From the IMG/VR virus record IMGVR_UViG_3300009503_000018, positions 1-64,000 of that record: DNA of 64,000 nucleotides. The stretch is one strand, 5' to 3'. The notes under the pieces were generated by a model, which was not told the origin of the DNA, did no database searches, and worked only from the letters and a program-made list of their open reading frames with translations. This DNA is from a virus. The position numbers were made by a program, and so were the translations under genes. Below, in pieces: positions 8,383 to 16,625 of the stretch (positions are counted from its first letter, which is position 1; each line of letters starts with the position of its first letter).

Positions 8383-8703
8383 TTACCTCCGAGGGAAGTA
8401 CCGAGCGAGTTTTACCGCGAATGTTAAATCACCTTCGACTTTTAATTTCCCCAACATATATAACATTTGCATACTCTCTTTACCATTGACCATATCCAAA
8501 TAATCATCTTTGTTTATTGTTAATGTGCAATCTGGAGATGCACACTCCCCTGTCTCAATGCACAAAGTCCCATTTTGAATCTTCACAACCCATTTACTAT
8601 CCCCAATGATATTGAATTGATAAATCCCGTTTTCTCCTTGCGCTGCTGCCGCATCAAAAAATTGCGGGACATTCTTAAAAACGTCTTCTACCGTTTCGTA
8701 CAT
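8383..8703 (-). CDS. SCP2 sterol-binding-domain protein
   Basis: This 106-residue protein matches the SCP2 (sterol carrier protein 2) fold by eye. An N-terminal helix is followed by NGIYQFNIIGDSKWVVKIQNG, then the paired-strand segment CTLTINKDDYLDMVNGKESM, then the closing LGKLKVEGDLTFAVKLARYF. SCP2 domains bind lipids or other hydrophobic ligands in a tunnel. It is essentially one free-standing domain of the usual ~100 residues. SCP2 domains are rare in phages. Its place between a zinc ribbon gene and a helical-protein gene in the virion operon suggests a virion or membrane-entry role, but that is inference. Confidence 0.75.
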   Translation of the reverse strand: MYETVEDVFKNVPQFFDAAAAQGENGIYQFNIIGDSKWVVKIQNGTLCIETGECASPDCTLTINKDDYLDMVNGKESMQMLYMLGKLKVEGDLTFAVKLARYFPRR

Positions 8704-8824
8704 AAATTTCTCCTATTCAAGTGGAATACTTCTTTCTACCCATAAAACAGCCTTTTGTCAACTCCATAACATGGATCGAATAAATTAAGCAAACAAAAAA
8801 GGCGGTACTCGGGTCCTTTTCGTT

Positions 8825-9199
8825 CTAGTCTTTTCGCATTAACAGCTCTTTACTCCGAAATACATCCTTTGACGACACTGTATGCAACGCTCGACGACTG
8901 AGCCAATGACGAGAGGCTTTCTTTTGATATTTGTTCAGACATTCTTCTCGGCGTTTTTCTAGTTCGGTTTTAATCTCTTCTACTAAAGACACGTCTTTGG
9001 ATAATCCCGCATGTTCAAGAGCCTCATGATACATGTCTTCAGCCCACGAAAATAGCTCAATAGCCCGCTCATCGTGTTCGAGGCACATTTCATAGGCTGC
9101 GGCGGCACGAGAAGCCCATTTGATGGCAGTTTCTGTTTCGATCTGTTCTTCGTCTTTTTCGCGCAATTCTTTTCGCGCTTCTTCAATTTTTAACCGCAT
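8825..9199 (-). CDS. Charged helical protein, unknown
   Basis: This 124-residue protein is almost wholly helical by composition, with heptad-like Glu/Lys/Arg/Leu repeats (residues 1-30 and 70-95) and an Ala-rich middle. It could be a coiled-coil or a TPR-like single repeat (AAAYEMCLEHDERAIELFSWAEDMY). The tail contains LSRRALHTVSSKD, faintly like the LSRRQLIAQESSD unit of the 1037-residue protein. It lies 10 bases from the flavoprotein gene. The function is unknown. Confidence 0.7.
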   Translation of the reverse strand: MRLKIEEARKELREKDEEQIETETAIKWASRAAAAYEMCLEHDERAIELFSWAEDMYHEALEHAGLSKDVSLVEEIKTELEKRREECLNKYQKKASRHWLSRRALHTVSSKDVFRSKELLMRKD

Positions 9200-9209
9200 A
9201 ATTATTCTC

Positions 9210-10154
9210 CTATGTTCGATTTTTTCTTTTTGGCTTCATAGGAGGATATCCCTTTTTGCGAAAATCTTGAGCAAGCGTAATTGCGCTTCGCACAAGGGCT
9301 TTCGCTTTCTTGTGTACTTCGATATCTTCAGAGAGCCGCTGTTTATCATACGCATAATCTTCATTGGGAACCGCCGAAAATCCGACATAATACGGATCAG
9401 GATGAAACATCAAAAAGTCGTCATTGCCATCGTACAGTTGTTTTGCGACGAGTTCAATATAAGAAATATCCATGTTATGGATACCTTTTTCAGGATTTTC
9501 TTGGTCTTTGGACGTAATAAAATAGGCACAGACTTTTCCAAACAATCGGGGGTCGTAGTGGACTTCGTGTTCGGTGGAAAGGCGAATCATTTTTTGTCGC
9601 CACGCCTGATCTTTGAGGGCGAATTCTTCTGGAGCCACGTAATATCCACCATCGAGACTAATACAGCGATCCAGCAATGCCTTAAGCCGCGTAGACATAG
9701 AAGACTGATTCACCCCTGTAGAAATCAACAAGACATCGGCTCGCAAAATCAACGGATACAATTGCTGAGCGCCCTCGTGAGGATAAGGAAAGCAATTACA
9801 CGGAAATCCACATAAGGCAGAACAGGTCGCTAAACAATTATTGCATGGCTCAATCGTATATTCATTTAAATGCACACGTTCGATATGAATCGGCTCATCG
9901 GAAGAAATCTCTTCTAGCCCTTTTTCAAGGAGCATCGTCGAATTAGAAATTTCCCGTGAGCAATTATTCACGCCACGACCAGACCCAAAAAGCGCCAACA
10001 CTTCAAGAGGGCGGTCTTTCTTTTTCCAATATTCGACCGCTTCCTGACACCGCCGGACATTGGTTTCGTGTCCTTTTCGATATTCGGAAAAATCAACGTC
10101 AGGCGCGTTCGATCCATACCGAATTTCTTGCCACTGTGTAAATGTCAATGCCAT
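9210..10154 (-). CDS. Flavodoxin-fold NAD(P)H-dependent FMN reductase-like protein
   Basis: This 314-residue protein has the flavodoxin-like order. It shows strand-loop VLALFGSGRGVNNCSREISN (about residues 53-72) for phosphate binding of FMN, then the Cys cluster CNNCLATCSALCGFPC, then ADVLLISTGVNQSSMSTRLKALLDRC, which resembles the substrate/FMN loop of NADPH-dependent FMN reductases and iron-sulfur flavoproteins. The Cys cluster could ligate an Fe-S centre or zinc. The start ATG overlaps the stop of the upstream 1198-residue gene. Such redox enzymes are unusual in a virion operon. An alternative is a flavodoxin-fold domain reused as a structural scaffold. Confidence 0.75.
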   Translation of the reverse strand: MALTFTQWQEIRYGSNAPDVDFSEYRKGHETNVRRCQEAVEYWKKKDRPLEVLALFGSGRGVNNCSREISNSTMLLEKGLEEISSDEPIHIERVHLNEYTIEPCNNCLATCSALCGFPCNCFPYPHEGAQQLYPLILRADVLLISTGVNQSSMSTRLKALLDRCISLDGGYYVAPEEFALKDQAWRQKMIRLSTEHEVHYDPRLFGKVCAYFITSKDQENPEKGIHNMDISYIELVAKQLYDGNDDFLMFHPDPYYVGFSAVPNEDYAYDKQRLSEDIEVHKKAKALVRSAITLAQDFRKKGYPPMKPKRKNRT

Positions 10155-13100
10155 TATTTCTTTTTTCGCAGACGGATGTAGATATCCTCCGACCCATCTT
10201 TTGTTTTTTCGACAACGTCTGGTCGAAGCGGCAGGGTTTCCCCTTGTAATATGGGAGTTCCGGGTTCAAACTCTTCCTGTGTATTCAATTTCCATTTGCG
10301 AAAAAATTCAATTGGTGGTTCTTTTTCTTGATGCTTTGCTGCGGCCCGTTCAGATTCTTCCGGCGCGCCCGGAACGCCCGGCTCAGGAAGGAAATTTTCC
10401 CCTTCTAACATGCGGACTAATAAATCGAATAATTCTTTTGATGCACGCTTCCGTCGCATAAAAACAACATCCGGTTTTCCAAATTGGCTCACATCCCACT
10501 CCTTTGGTGCCATTTCTTCGCTAAACGGCACTCGCTTATATTCTACAAATCCTTTCGACGTATACAAATTCGTAAGGAATCCTTCAAATGCGTCTAATGT
10601 CTCAGCCCCTTGTGAAAGGGCATGCTCGACGGCAGCGGCACCGGCACCACGAATCGGGCTCGCATTGAATACCGAAACAAGATCATTTTCCGGCGTAATC
10701 GCGTACCCAGTCTGTTCATCGGTAGACAAATATGTTCGCATTTTTCGATAATCATCCAGGCTATATCCGCTGAGAAATCCTAAATATCTTTGCACTTTTG
10801 GCGAAGTTTTTGCTCGTTCAATTGCCGCATAAAATTGCTCGGCCGGGACTTGACGAAACACAACCTGCGCCGTTTTTATCTGTACACGAGAGTTTTGCTT
10901 TTGTAAAGATGGTGTACCGGGCGTATGATCAGGATCGTACCCAGGAGGTTCGTCGCCTTTCCCAAATCCACGACTTGGGGCATTCAAGAATAGATGCGTC
11001 AACAAACAGCCTCCAAAGCCATAGCCGTATTCCCCCCATCCCGCCTGCGTCGGATTTACATCCGCACCCCCGGCATTATCGGCAGATTGTTCATGAATAT
11101 TCGAATCAATCGAATCCCCAAACCCACTCCCAGACGGACCACCAGAATCCGCAGACTTTACCAATGGAGGAACATAAAATGTACACCCACGACACGCCTC
11201 GTGTGTTTGACCTGCCCAAAATGTCGAACAGTCTCCGCCGCTATCATCGGATTCTCCGTCAGCCGATTTTTTCGACAATGACTGAACATAAAAATAATCC
11301 GATACTGCCTTCCGCAGTCCTGGACCAAAGACCCTTCCGTATTTAAGAAATACGGCTTCTTTGTCTTCGCCATTTTGGATATCGTAAATGGCATTCGCCA
11401 GCGCTTTTGATTTTTTCGTAAACTCGTCAATACTCGCAATATAGCGCTTTTGAATAGAAGATCCGGGTACGATTCGTGTAACATCGGCCCAAACATACGA
11501 ACCAGCGATTTTATCCGCGTCGGTATCATGGACCAGGTAATACATGCTCCCATATTGATACAGAGGAACGGGAATAGATGCGGATGATGCACGAATCATT
11601 GGCTTGACTGGTACTCCAAGCACGCGCGATGTCGGAACCCATCGAAATCCTTCGTGGATTAAATCACCGTATAACCGATCCTCACGACTAATCGGGGCGT
11701 GCGCCAAATCCAATGCCGACATTCCCTCGTGAATTAACGAATCAAATTCTGATTTGTAACGATCCACATCGGCGCGGTATTCGTCTGTAAACGGCAACGC
11801 ATAAAGGGCATCAACCAAATCTCCGACCGGAACCGGTTCTCCACGCACGACTTTCGCGAGTGTCTCTAATGCCGATTTATATTCCTCTTTCGCAAATTCC
11901 GTTCCAGAATTCGCTATATACTCTTTCCACTTGTCTTTTGCCCGATGATATGCTTGACTATACAACTTTCCCAGATACCGTTTTCTCCACCAATCGTTGT
12001 ATCCTTGGACCAATGGGTGATCGCGGCGAGACTTGGCTTTGTCGCGCAAAAACACGACTAAGGAATCGTCCAGGTTTGGTTTGGTTTTCGTAAACCAATG
12101 TCCGAAATCGTGATTCCCGGCACTCACGACCCATTGCGTATACAGCGTTGGAGAAATCGTTGATGGATCAGCCGTTGAAAAGTCACCTAAATCAGCGAGG
12201 TCGATATGCGAACACCGCCCCAAATATTTTTTCCACGCTTGAATATCATCCAAATCAGCAAAGACATGAGGAAGTTCTTTTTCGACCCATTCTCTTGGCG
12301 GACTCAAATGATACTGATACGCGTCGAGAGAACCCACGTATTCACCAATAGATTTCGCATAATCAACAACACGCCGAGCGAAATCCGCAAACCGCTCACG
12401 CAGATCACGAGGCATTTCTAAGAGCAACGGCTGATGCTTTTCTTCTTCTCCCTTGTCTTTTTTGTCTTTTGGTATTGGAGAAACATCGACAGCAACTTTA
12501 CCCGACAATTGGCGTTGAGGTCCCGGCATCTGCACATCAAACGACACCGGTTCATGTGTGTCAAATACACCACTTTGTTCTGCGCTTTGCTTTCTTCGAC
12601 CAATCTCATACCATGCCCACGGATCAACTTGAAGCATACGCGAGACCATAGAATGCGTCGAATTTAAAATTCCATCAATGTATACAAGAGGAGAAGACCG
12701 ACCTTCGACGACATCTTTCCGCAAGAGCAACTCGTCAAGGCTTTGCAATTTCTGGGTAAGAAATTCGACTTGAGCCGGAGCAAGATATTTTTTGGCTTTC
12801 CCCGCAAATATCGCGACGGCTTGCGCAGCTTGTTCATAAGCTTGCAATGAAGATTTTCTCTCGGCATCTTGTATCGCGTCATGCGCCCGCCGCCATGCCG
12901 ACCACAAATCTGGTGGGACACGTTCTTGTTCCCATTCTTCCGTTTGCGGCGCAAGAAAAAATAATGGGTCATCGTCTTCTGCGGTTTTTGTGAAAACGGC
13001 ATAGGCTGTTGCGAGTGGACCCCGTTCGGGACGATAGATCGGCGGGACCCGTTTGCGGCGCCTCGTGTCATCGTCATTGACCGTTGGGCTAATAGGCTGG

Positions 13101-13750
13101 AGCGGAATCCCAATGCTATCGGATGGTCGAAATTCCAATTCTCCTCGTTGCATCGGCGCGGCATGGAGCCCAGATTCAGCACCAAATGGTTCCCCAGAAG
13201 CCAATGACCCCGAACCGCCACCCCATTCGTTTTTGATCGTGTCTCCAGGAAATTTATCTTTTGGGGGGTTCCTTTTAAACGGAGGAACAGCGGCCAATCG
13301 GTACAGTAAATCCCGGAGACGAGAAGCCAGTTTTCCTTGTGTCGGTTCCGCCATATCAGCAAATTCTCGCACCGTCATTGTTTGGAATTTTTTAATTATC
13401 TCTTCCACATCTTGCCAAGCCCGTTCTTTCCCTTTCCATGCCCGCTCTCGATGATAAAGCAGTGTTCCAACTTGTTCTATCCAACGCTCTTTTCCTGTTT
13501 GCAAAAATATTTCCACATCGGTTGCCCAATACTCGCCTCGCAGAGGATAAATAAAAATCCGGATACGTAATAATACGTACCACGGTTTTCCGTCAACGAT
13601 AATCGGAATGTCCCGGTCTTCCCAAAACATATCACCGCTATGACCACCGCTATGATATGGCTCTTGGGTAAGACTCGTGATTAACGGTGTTCCGCTTTCA
13701 GGACTATTTCTCAAGTATTCATATAGGGTTTGTGTAGTAAACTCGGGCAT
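10154..13750 (-). CDS. Giant mosaic virion-associated protein with C-terminal GNAT-like domain
   Basis: This is a 1198-residue protein with no single family. Residues 1-150 look like a folded alpha/beta domain. About 150-330 are Pro/Gly-rich linkers. The middle (330-790) is long and helical. Around residue 825 comes LSKKSADGE, followed by a Cys cluster (CSTFWAGQTHEACRGCTFY). Residues about 985-1100 form a GNAT-like domain (VQRYLGFLSGYSLDDYRKM ... VFNASPIRGAGAAAVEHAL ... FGKPDVVFMRRKRA), a pattern seen in acetyltransferase-like domains of large phage polyvalent proteins. The gene lies 2 bases from its upstream neighbour. Large multidomain proteins in this position are often internal head or ejected proteins; that is inference. 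Confidence 0.75.
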   Translation of the reverse strand: MPEFTTQTLYEYLRNSPESGTPLITSLTQEPYHSGGHSGDMFWEDRDIPIIVDGKPWYVLLRIRIFIYPLRGEYWATDVEIFLQTGKERWIEQVGTLLYHRERAWKGKERAWQDVEEIIKKFQTMTVREFADMAEPTQGKLASRLRDLLYRLAAVPPFKRNPPKDKFPGDTIKNEWGGGSGSLASGEPFGAESGLHAAPMQRGELEFRPSDSIGIPLQPISPTVNDDDTRRRKRVPPIYRPERGPLATAYAVFTKTAEDDDPLFFLAPQTEEWEQERVPPDLWSAWRRAHDAIQDAERKSSLQAYEQAAQAVAIFAGKAKKYLAPAQVEFLTQKLQSLDELLLRKDVVEGRSSPLVYIDGILNSTHSMVSRMLQVDPWAWYEIGRRKQSAEQSGVFDTHEPVSFDVQMPGPQRQLSGKVAVDVSPIPKDKKDKGEEEKHQPLLLEMPRDLRERFADFARRVVDYAKSIGEYVGSLDAYQYHLSPPREWVEKELPHVFADLDDIQAWKKYLGRCSHIDLADLGDFSTADPSTISPTLYTQWVVSAGNHDFGHWFTKTKPNLDDSLVVFLRDKAKSRRDHPLVQGYNDWWRKRYLGKLYSQAYHRAKDKWKEYIANSGTEFAKEEYKSALETLAKVVRGEPVPVGDLVDALYALPFTDEYRADVDRYKSEFDSLIHEGMSALDLAHAPISREDRLYGDLIHEGFRWVPTSRVLGVPVKPMIRASSASIPVPLYQYGSMYYLVHDTDADKIAGSYVWADVTRIVPGSSIQKRYIASIDEFTKKSKALANAIYDIQNGEDKEAVFLKYGRVFGPGLRKAVSDYFYVQSLSKKSADGESDDSGGDCSTFWAGQTHEACRGCTFYVPPLVKSADSGGPSGSGFGDSIDSNIHEQSADNAGGADVNPTQAGWGEYGYGFGGCLLTHLFLNAPSRGFGKGDEPPGYDPDHTPGTPSLQKQNSRVQIKTAQVVFRQVPAEQFYAAIERAKTSPKVQRYLGFLSGYSLDDYRKMRTYLSTDEQTGYAITPENDLVSVFNASPIRGAGAAAVEHALSQGAETLDAFEGFLTNLYTSKGFVEYKRVPFSEEMAPKEWDVSQFGKPDVVFMRRKRASKELFDLLVRMLEGENFLPEPGVPGAPEESERAAAKHQEKEPPIEFFRKWKLNTQEEFEPGTPILQGETLPLRPDVVEKTKDGSEDIYIRLRKKK

Positions 13751-13752
13751 GG

Positions 13753-15084
13753 TTACGCCCTCATGGACTGCTCAAGACCACACCAGACACACATCGTCTG
13801 ATCGACGGGATCACGATTTGTAGCGGTTAATTTCCGCGTGCATACGGAACAGCCGACAGCGGACAAAGACACGGTTGAAGGATCATTTTCTGGTGACATA
13901 ATCCCTTCTTGTGGAATGCCACGATACCCAGTCCCGCTGGGGTTCGTATTTTGCCGTTCATACGACAACAAAAAATCTTCAGTATTATCAACTAAATCCG
14001 TTGGCGTTCCCGTGCCAGTCACATACATTGGCAATCCTGAAGCGATTTGCTCGCGAGCACGATCCGTGGACAACAAATGGGAGAGGACTTGATCCATTTG
14101 ATCAAAAAATTCTAACGCCTGTTGTGTCATGTCTCGCGTTCCGGCAGGAACCAATTCTAAGGCGACCCGTGTATCGCTTGGGTATAACACGTCCCGAATT
14201 TCATAATCGGGCATGCGATCAGCAAGAAATGCCCGCACGGTATTTGGATCCCTGGCAAATGCCCCCTCAATGAGCATGTATATCGTTCCATCGTGTCGTT
14301 TTTCTATGTCTTGGACGGTAAGACTGGCTTTTGTCCGCTTTTGCAAACCCACCATGTACGCGACCCCATTCTTACGCACGAAATCTCCCGTCAGGATAAA
14401 TATCCCTTCTGGGGAATCAATGCGACAAACCGACGCCGCCGACCGCATAAATTCGCATTCGATTTCCGCCATCCGTGGTACGGTCAATTCATCCGCCGCG
14501 TAACGCACAATTGCCATTTTTCTCCCGGAAGGAATGGGCGTCACATACAGCCGCTCACCCCATTGTGGCTGTGAATAACTCGCGCGGACAATCTCCCGCA
14601 ATTCCTCTTCCGTCAATCCAGCCAATTTTCGCAATTCCTCGTACACTTTCGTTGGTTGTGGTCGATTCCCTGGATTGACAATTTCACGTTTGAGTTCGAG
14701 CAGCAAATTCCGAATCCGCATGTGCGTCGTGCCTGACTGCGACATGTATTCCTGAAGTTTTGTTTTGAGCAGATCGCGACGATCACGGAGTTCTTTTACC
14801 GGTTTCCCTAACTCTGCTTCCACGTCACGGACCAACTGCTCTGCCTGTTCGATTGCCTTGCGCATGAACTCGGCCTTGCGTTCCTCTAAGGCACGAACGA
14901 TGTTTTCTAGTTCATAAAATTCACGCTTAAGCATCGCCAATTCCCGCTGAGTCAACACGCCCACGACAAGAAGAGAACCGTAGCGTCCTCGAAATGCCAA
15001 AATGTCTTGGCACGCCGCACATCGTTGACCAGTAGTCGGCACGAACAATTTTTCACAAGACACACAAAAACTTAGCGATTCCAT
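13753..15084 (-). CDS. Coiled-coil protein capped by zinc ribbons at both ends
   Basis: This 443-residue protein begins with a zinc ribbon (CVSCEKLF...CAAC, residues 7-25). A long predicted coiled coil follows (about 48-145, for example LKREFYELENIVRALEERKA), then a mixed alpha/beta body and a C-terminal ribbon (CSVCTRKL...CVWC, about 407-435). The start overlaps the end of the mCpol-like gene by 13 bases, which implies coupled translation. Zn ribbons at each end of a rod suggest a scaffold or tethering protein. I do not recognise the family. Confidence 0.75.
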   Translation of the reverse strand: MESLSFCVSCEKLFVPTTGQRCAACQDILAFRGRYGSLLVVGVLTQRELAMLKREFYELENIVRALEERKAEFMRKAIEQAEQLVRDVEAELGKPVKELRDRRDLLKTKLQEYMSQSGTTHMRIRNLLLELKREIVNPGNRPQPTKVYEELRKLAGLTEEELREIVRASYSQPQWGERLYVTPIPSGRKMAIVRYAADELTVPRMAEIECEFMRSAASVCRIDSPEGIFILTGDFVRKNGVAYMVGLQKRTKASLTVQDIEKRHDGTIYMLIEGAFARDPNTVRAFLADRMPDYEIRDVLYPSDTRVALELVPAGTRDMTQQALEFFDQMDQVLSHLLSTDRAREQIASGLPMYVTGTGTPTDLVDNTEDFLLSYERQNTNPSGTGYRGIPQEGIMSPENDPSTVSLSAVGCSVCTRKLTATNRDPVDQTMCVWCGLEQSMRA

Positions 15085-15974
15085 GTGTTATCCCGCTTCG
15101 CGACGCGAATTTTTGGAATCAATGTAAACTCTCCCTGTTTCACCGCATTGCTAAATTTGGACAACGCAATCCGTTCTCGGCCCCCATTCAACCATTGGAC
15201 CGATACGAATTTTCTCCCAACAAAGCGGACCAGTCCAACGCCTTTTTTAGCAACTAGCTTTTGTTCTAAGACCGGTGTTTCTTCCTGCACACGACTTTTA
15301 CTTTCTCCTTCTTTCGATTCATCAGAAGCTTCGGTCCGTGATTTCAACACATCACGATAGCTCGCCGCTTCTTTTGCGTAATACTCTTCGACCAGTTGCC
15401 GCGCCGCTTGATGATCATATCCCAAGCTGCGAAGTCGGTGATAATGCATTACTGCGCGGTATTTGAGTCCTGAAGATTCTCCAACTTCCGCAAGGTCGCT
15501 CTTTTCACGAATTTCTTCTTCACACGACTCTAGCTCTTTTTGTTGCTTGCGAATTTCATCATAGACTTTTTCCTGTTCAGAACTCCAAACCACGACTTGG
15601 TCTTTTCCTGTGTTTTTACCAATAACAAGAGCTTTATGGGCTTCTTCTGGTTTTTTACCGATACCTACCGTCGCCGTATGATTCGTATGCTTTTTGTAAA
15701 TCGCACGAACCGCATCACCAATTTCTTTGGGATCTCCGTCAATAGTAAAAAAGAGATTGTCGCCCCCGTAAAAAATGACGGTTCCACCATGCTCAGTCAC
15801 ATATTCTTCGACTTCAGCAAATGCGCTTTTGATTTGCTTTTCAAATTTTTGGGACTTCGCAAGGTCGTTTTCTTCCAGCGCTTCTTCGACGGTTTTTCCC
15901 ATATCGTCGCCATCCATGCCGACGAACCATTCTCCAGGAGCGGTCCCTACGTTCATTGTGATGTCTTCTGCCAT
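15072..15974 (-). CDS. mCpol/Cas10-palm-like (GGDN) nucleotidyltransferase or cyclase domain protein
   Basis: In this 300-residue protein, residues about 16-130 show the palm pattern of the Cas10/GGDEF superfamily: FVGMDGDDMGKTVEEALEEN (metal-binding Asp pair), helix EKQIKSAFAEVEEYVTEHGG, the turn TVIFYGGDNLFFTI (GGDN), then TVGIGKKPEEAHKALVIGKN. Minimal CRISPR polymerase (mCpol) proteins and archaeal GTP cyclohydrolase III share this layout. A charged coil follows (150-180), then a helical segment (188-215) and a small barrel-like end (GVGLVRFVGRKFVSVQWLNGG). mCpol enzymes make cyclic nucleotide signals; here the reaction is unproven. The gene sits among virion genes, not in a defence operon. 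The start ATG has a weak TTAGGTAAG site. Confidence 0.7.
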   Translation of the reverse strand: MAEDITMNVGTAPGEWFVGMDGDDMGKTVEEALEENDLAKSQKFEKQIKSAFAEVEEYVTEHGGTVIFYGGDNLFFTIDGDPKEIGDAVRAIYKKHTNHTATVGIGKKPEEAHKALVIGKNTGKDQVVVWSSEQEKVYDEIRKQQKELESCEEEIREKSDLAEVGESSGLKYRAVMHYHRLRSLGYDHQAARQLVEEYYAKEAASYRDVLKSRTEASDESKEGESKSRVQEETPVLEQKLVAKKGVGLVRFVGRKFVSVQWLNGGRERIALSKFSNAVKQGEFTLIPKIRVAKRDNTWNR

Positions 15975-15988
15975 ATCACTTACCTAAT

Positions 15989-16222
15989 TTATCCAATATC
16001 TTCTGGCGCGCGTTCTGTAACAACAAAGTCGTGCATGCCCAGCCAAATTTCACGCCGATTAATAGCGCCCCAAACGTCCCGATCAAAATATATGTGAAAG
16101 TGGTTAACCGTCCCCGACGGATTATCGCCAACAGCAATGATGCTTCCTTTCTCTCCGCAAAATCTATGAGGCGGAGAAACTTCGATTTTATCTCCAACTC
16201 GCGGATAATATTTGGCCGCCAC
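15989..16222 (-). CDS. Small KOW/SH3-like protein
   Basis: This 77-residue protein, YYPRVGDKIEVSPPHRFCGEKGSIIAVGD followed by HIYFDRDVWGAINRREIWLG, has the look of a single small barrel of the KOW/SH3 type. The alternative long frame over the same bases (minus strand) has no such pattern and is rejected. The gene lies 14 bases upstream of the mCpol-like gene and 15 downstream of a structural gene. Similar barrels (GDLVKFSHPTLGVVPGKIVRDD) occur inside the neighbouring 407-residue protein, so it may be a free-standing module of the same kind. Confidence 0.7.
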   Translation of the reverse strand: MAAKYYPRVGDKIEVSPPHRFCGEKGSIIAVGDNPSGTVNHFHIYFDRDVWGAINRREIWLGMHDFVVTERAPEDIG

Positions 16223-16237
16223 GTATTTTCCGCTCCA

Positions 16238-16615
16238 TTAGTTGGTGTCAGTCGCTGCATAAAGCGTAATCCCTCGGACTTCAGATGACGAAGGATTCGA
16301 CGCAAGAATACCGGAAATTGTCGCGAACATAACAACCGTATTACTCACGGGAATACTTACCGGAGAGCCATTAAATTTTACATTAATCGCTCCATCCGTG
16401 AGCAGGACAATAACTTTTGCCGTATTCACATTTCCCATATTCAGAGGAACATCAACGGCATTAGCCGGCAAATTAAACTTCATTGCTCCACTGGCTTCGG
16501 CTGCGTTCATCAACGTGTCCGCAATATTATCTATTATAGTTACGGTCGCTCCGCCAGTTGGTGTCTCGTTGAGTTTTCCGGCGACAAAATCAACGCGTCG
16601 TAGTGGCTGTGGCAT
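16238..16615 (-). CDS. Probable virion structural protein
   Basis: This 125-residue protein is Ala/Val/Thr/Asn-rich with repeated beta-strand segments (GATVTIIDNIADTLMNAAEA, TAKVIVLLTDGAINVKFNGS) and ends GITLYAATDTN. It has no Cys and no signal sequence. The AGGAGGAGAACATGCC context gives a strong start. The make-up suits a head decoration, head completion or tail-tube-like protein, but no family is recognised. Confidence 0.7.
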   Translation of the reverse strand: MPQPLRRVDFVAGKLNETPTGGATVTIIDNIADTLMNAAEASGAMKFNLPANAVDVPLNMGNVNTAKVIVLLTDGAINVKFNGSPVSIPVSNTVVMFATISGILASNPSSSEVRGITLYAATDTN

Positions 16616-16625
16616 GTTCTCCTCC

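Noticed and set aside
15072-15974. Complete Panoptes/CBASS-type defence operon
   Set aside because: No effector (membrane 2TM-beta or other) is next to the mCpol-like gene; neighbours are virion-type genes.
15976-16335. Long minus-strand frame over the KOW-like gene
   Set aside because: Low-complexity, no family pattern, and it conflicts with two well-spaced genes in another frame.
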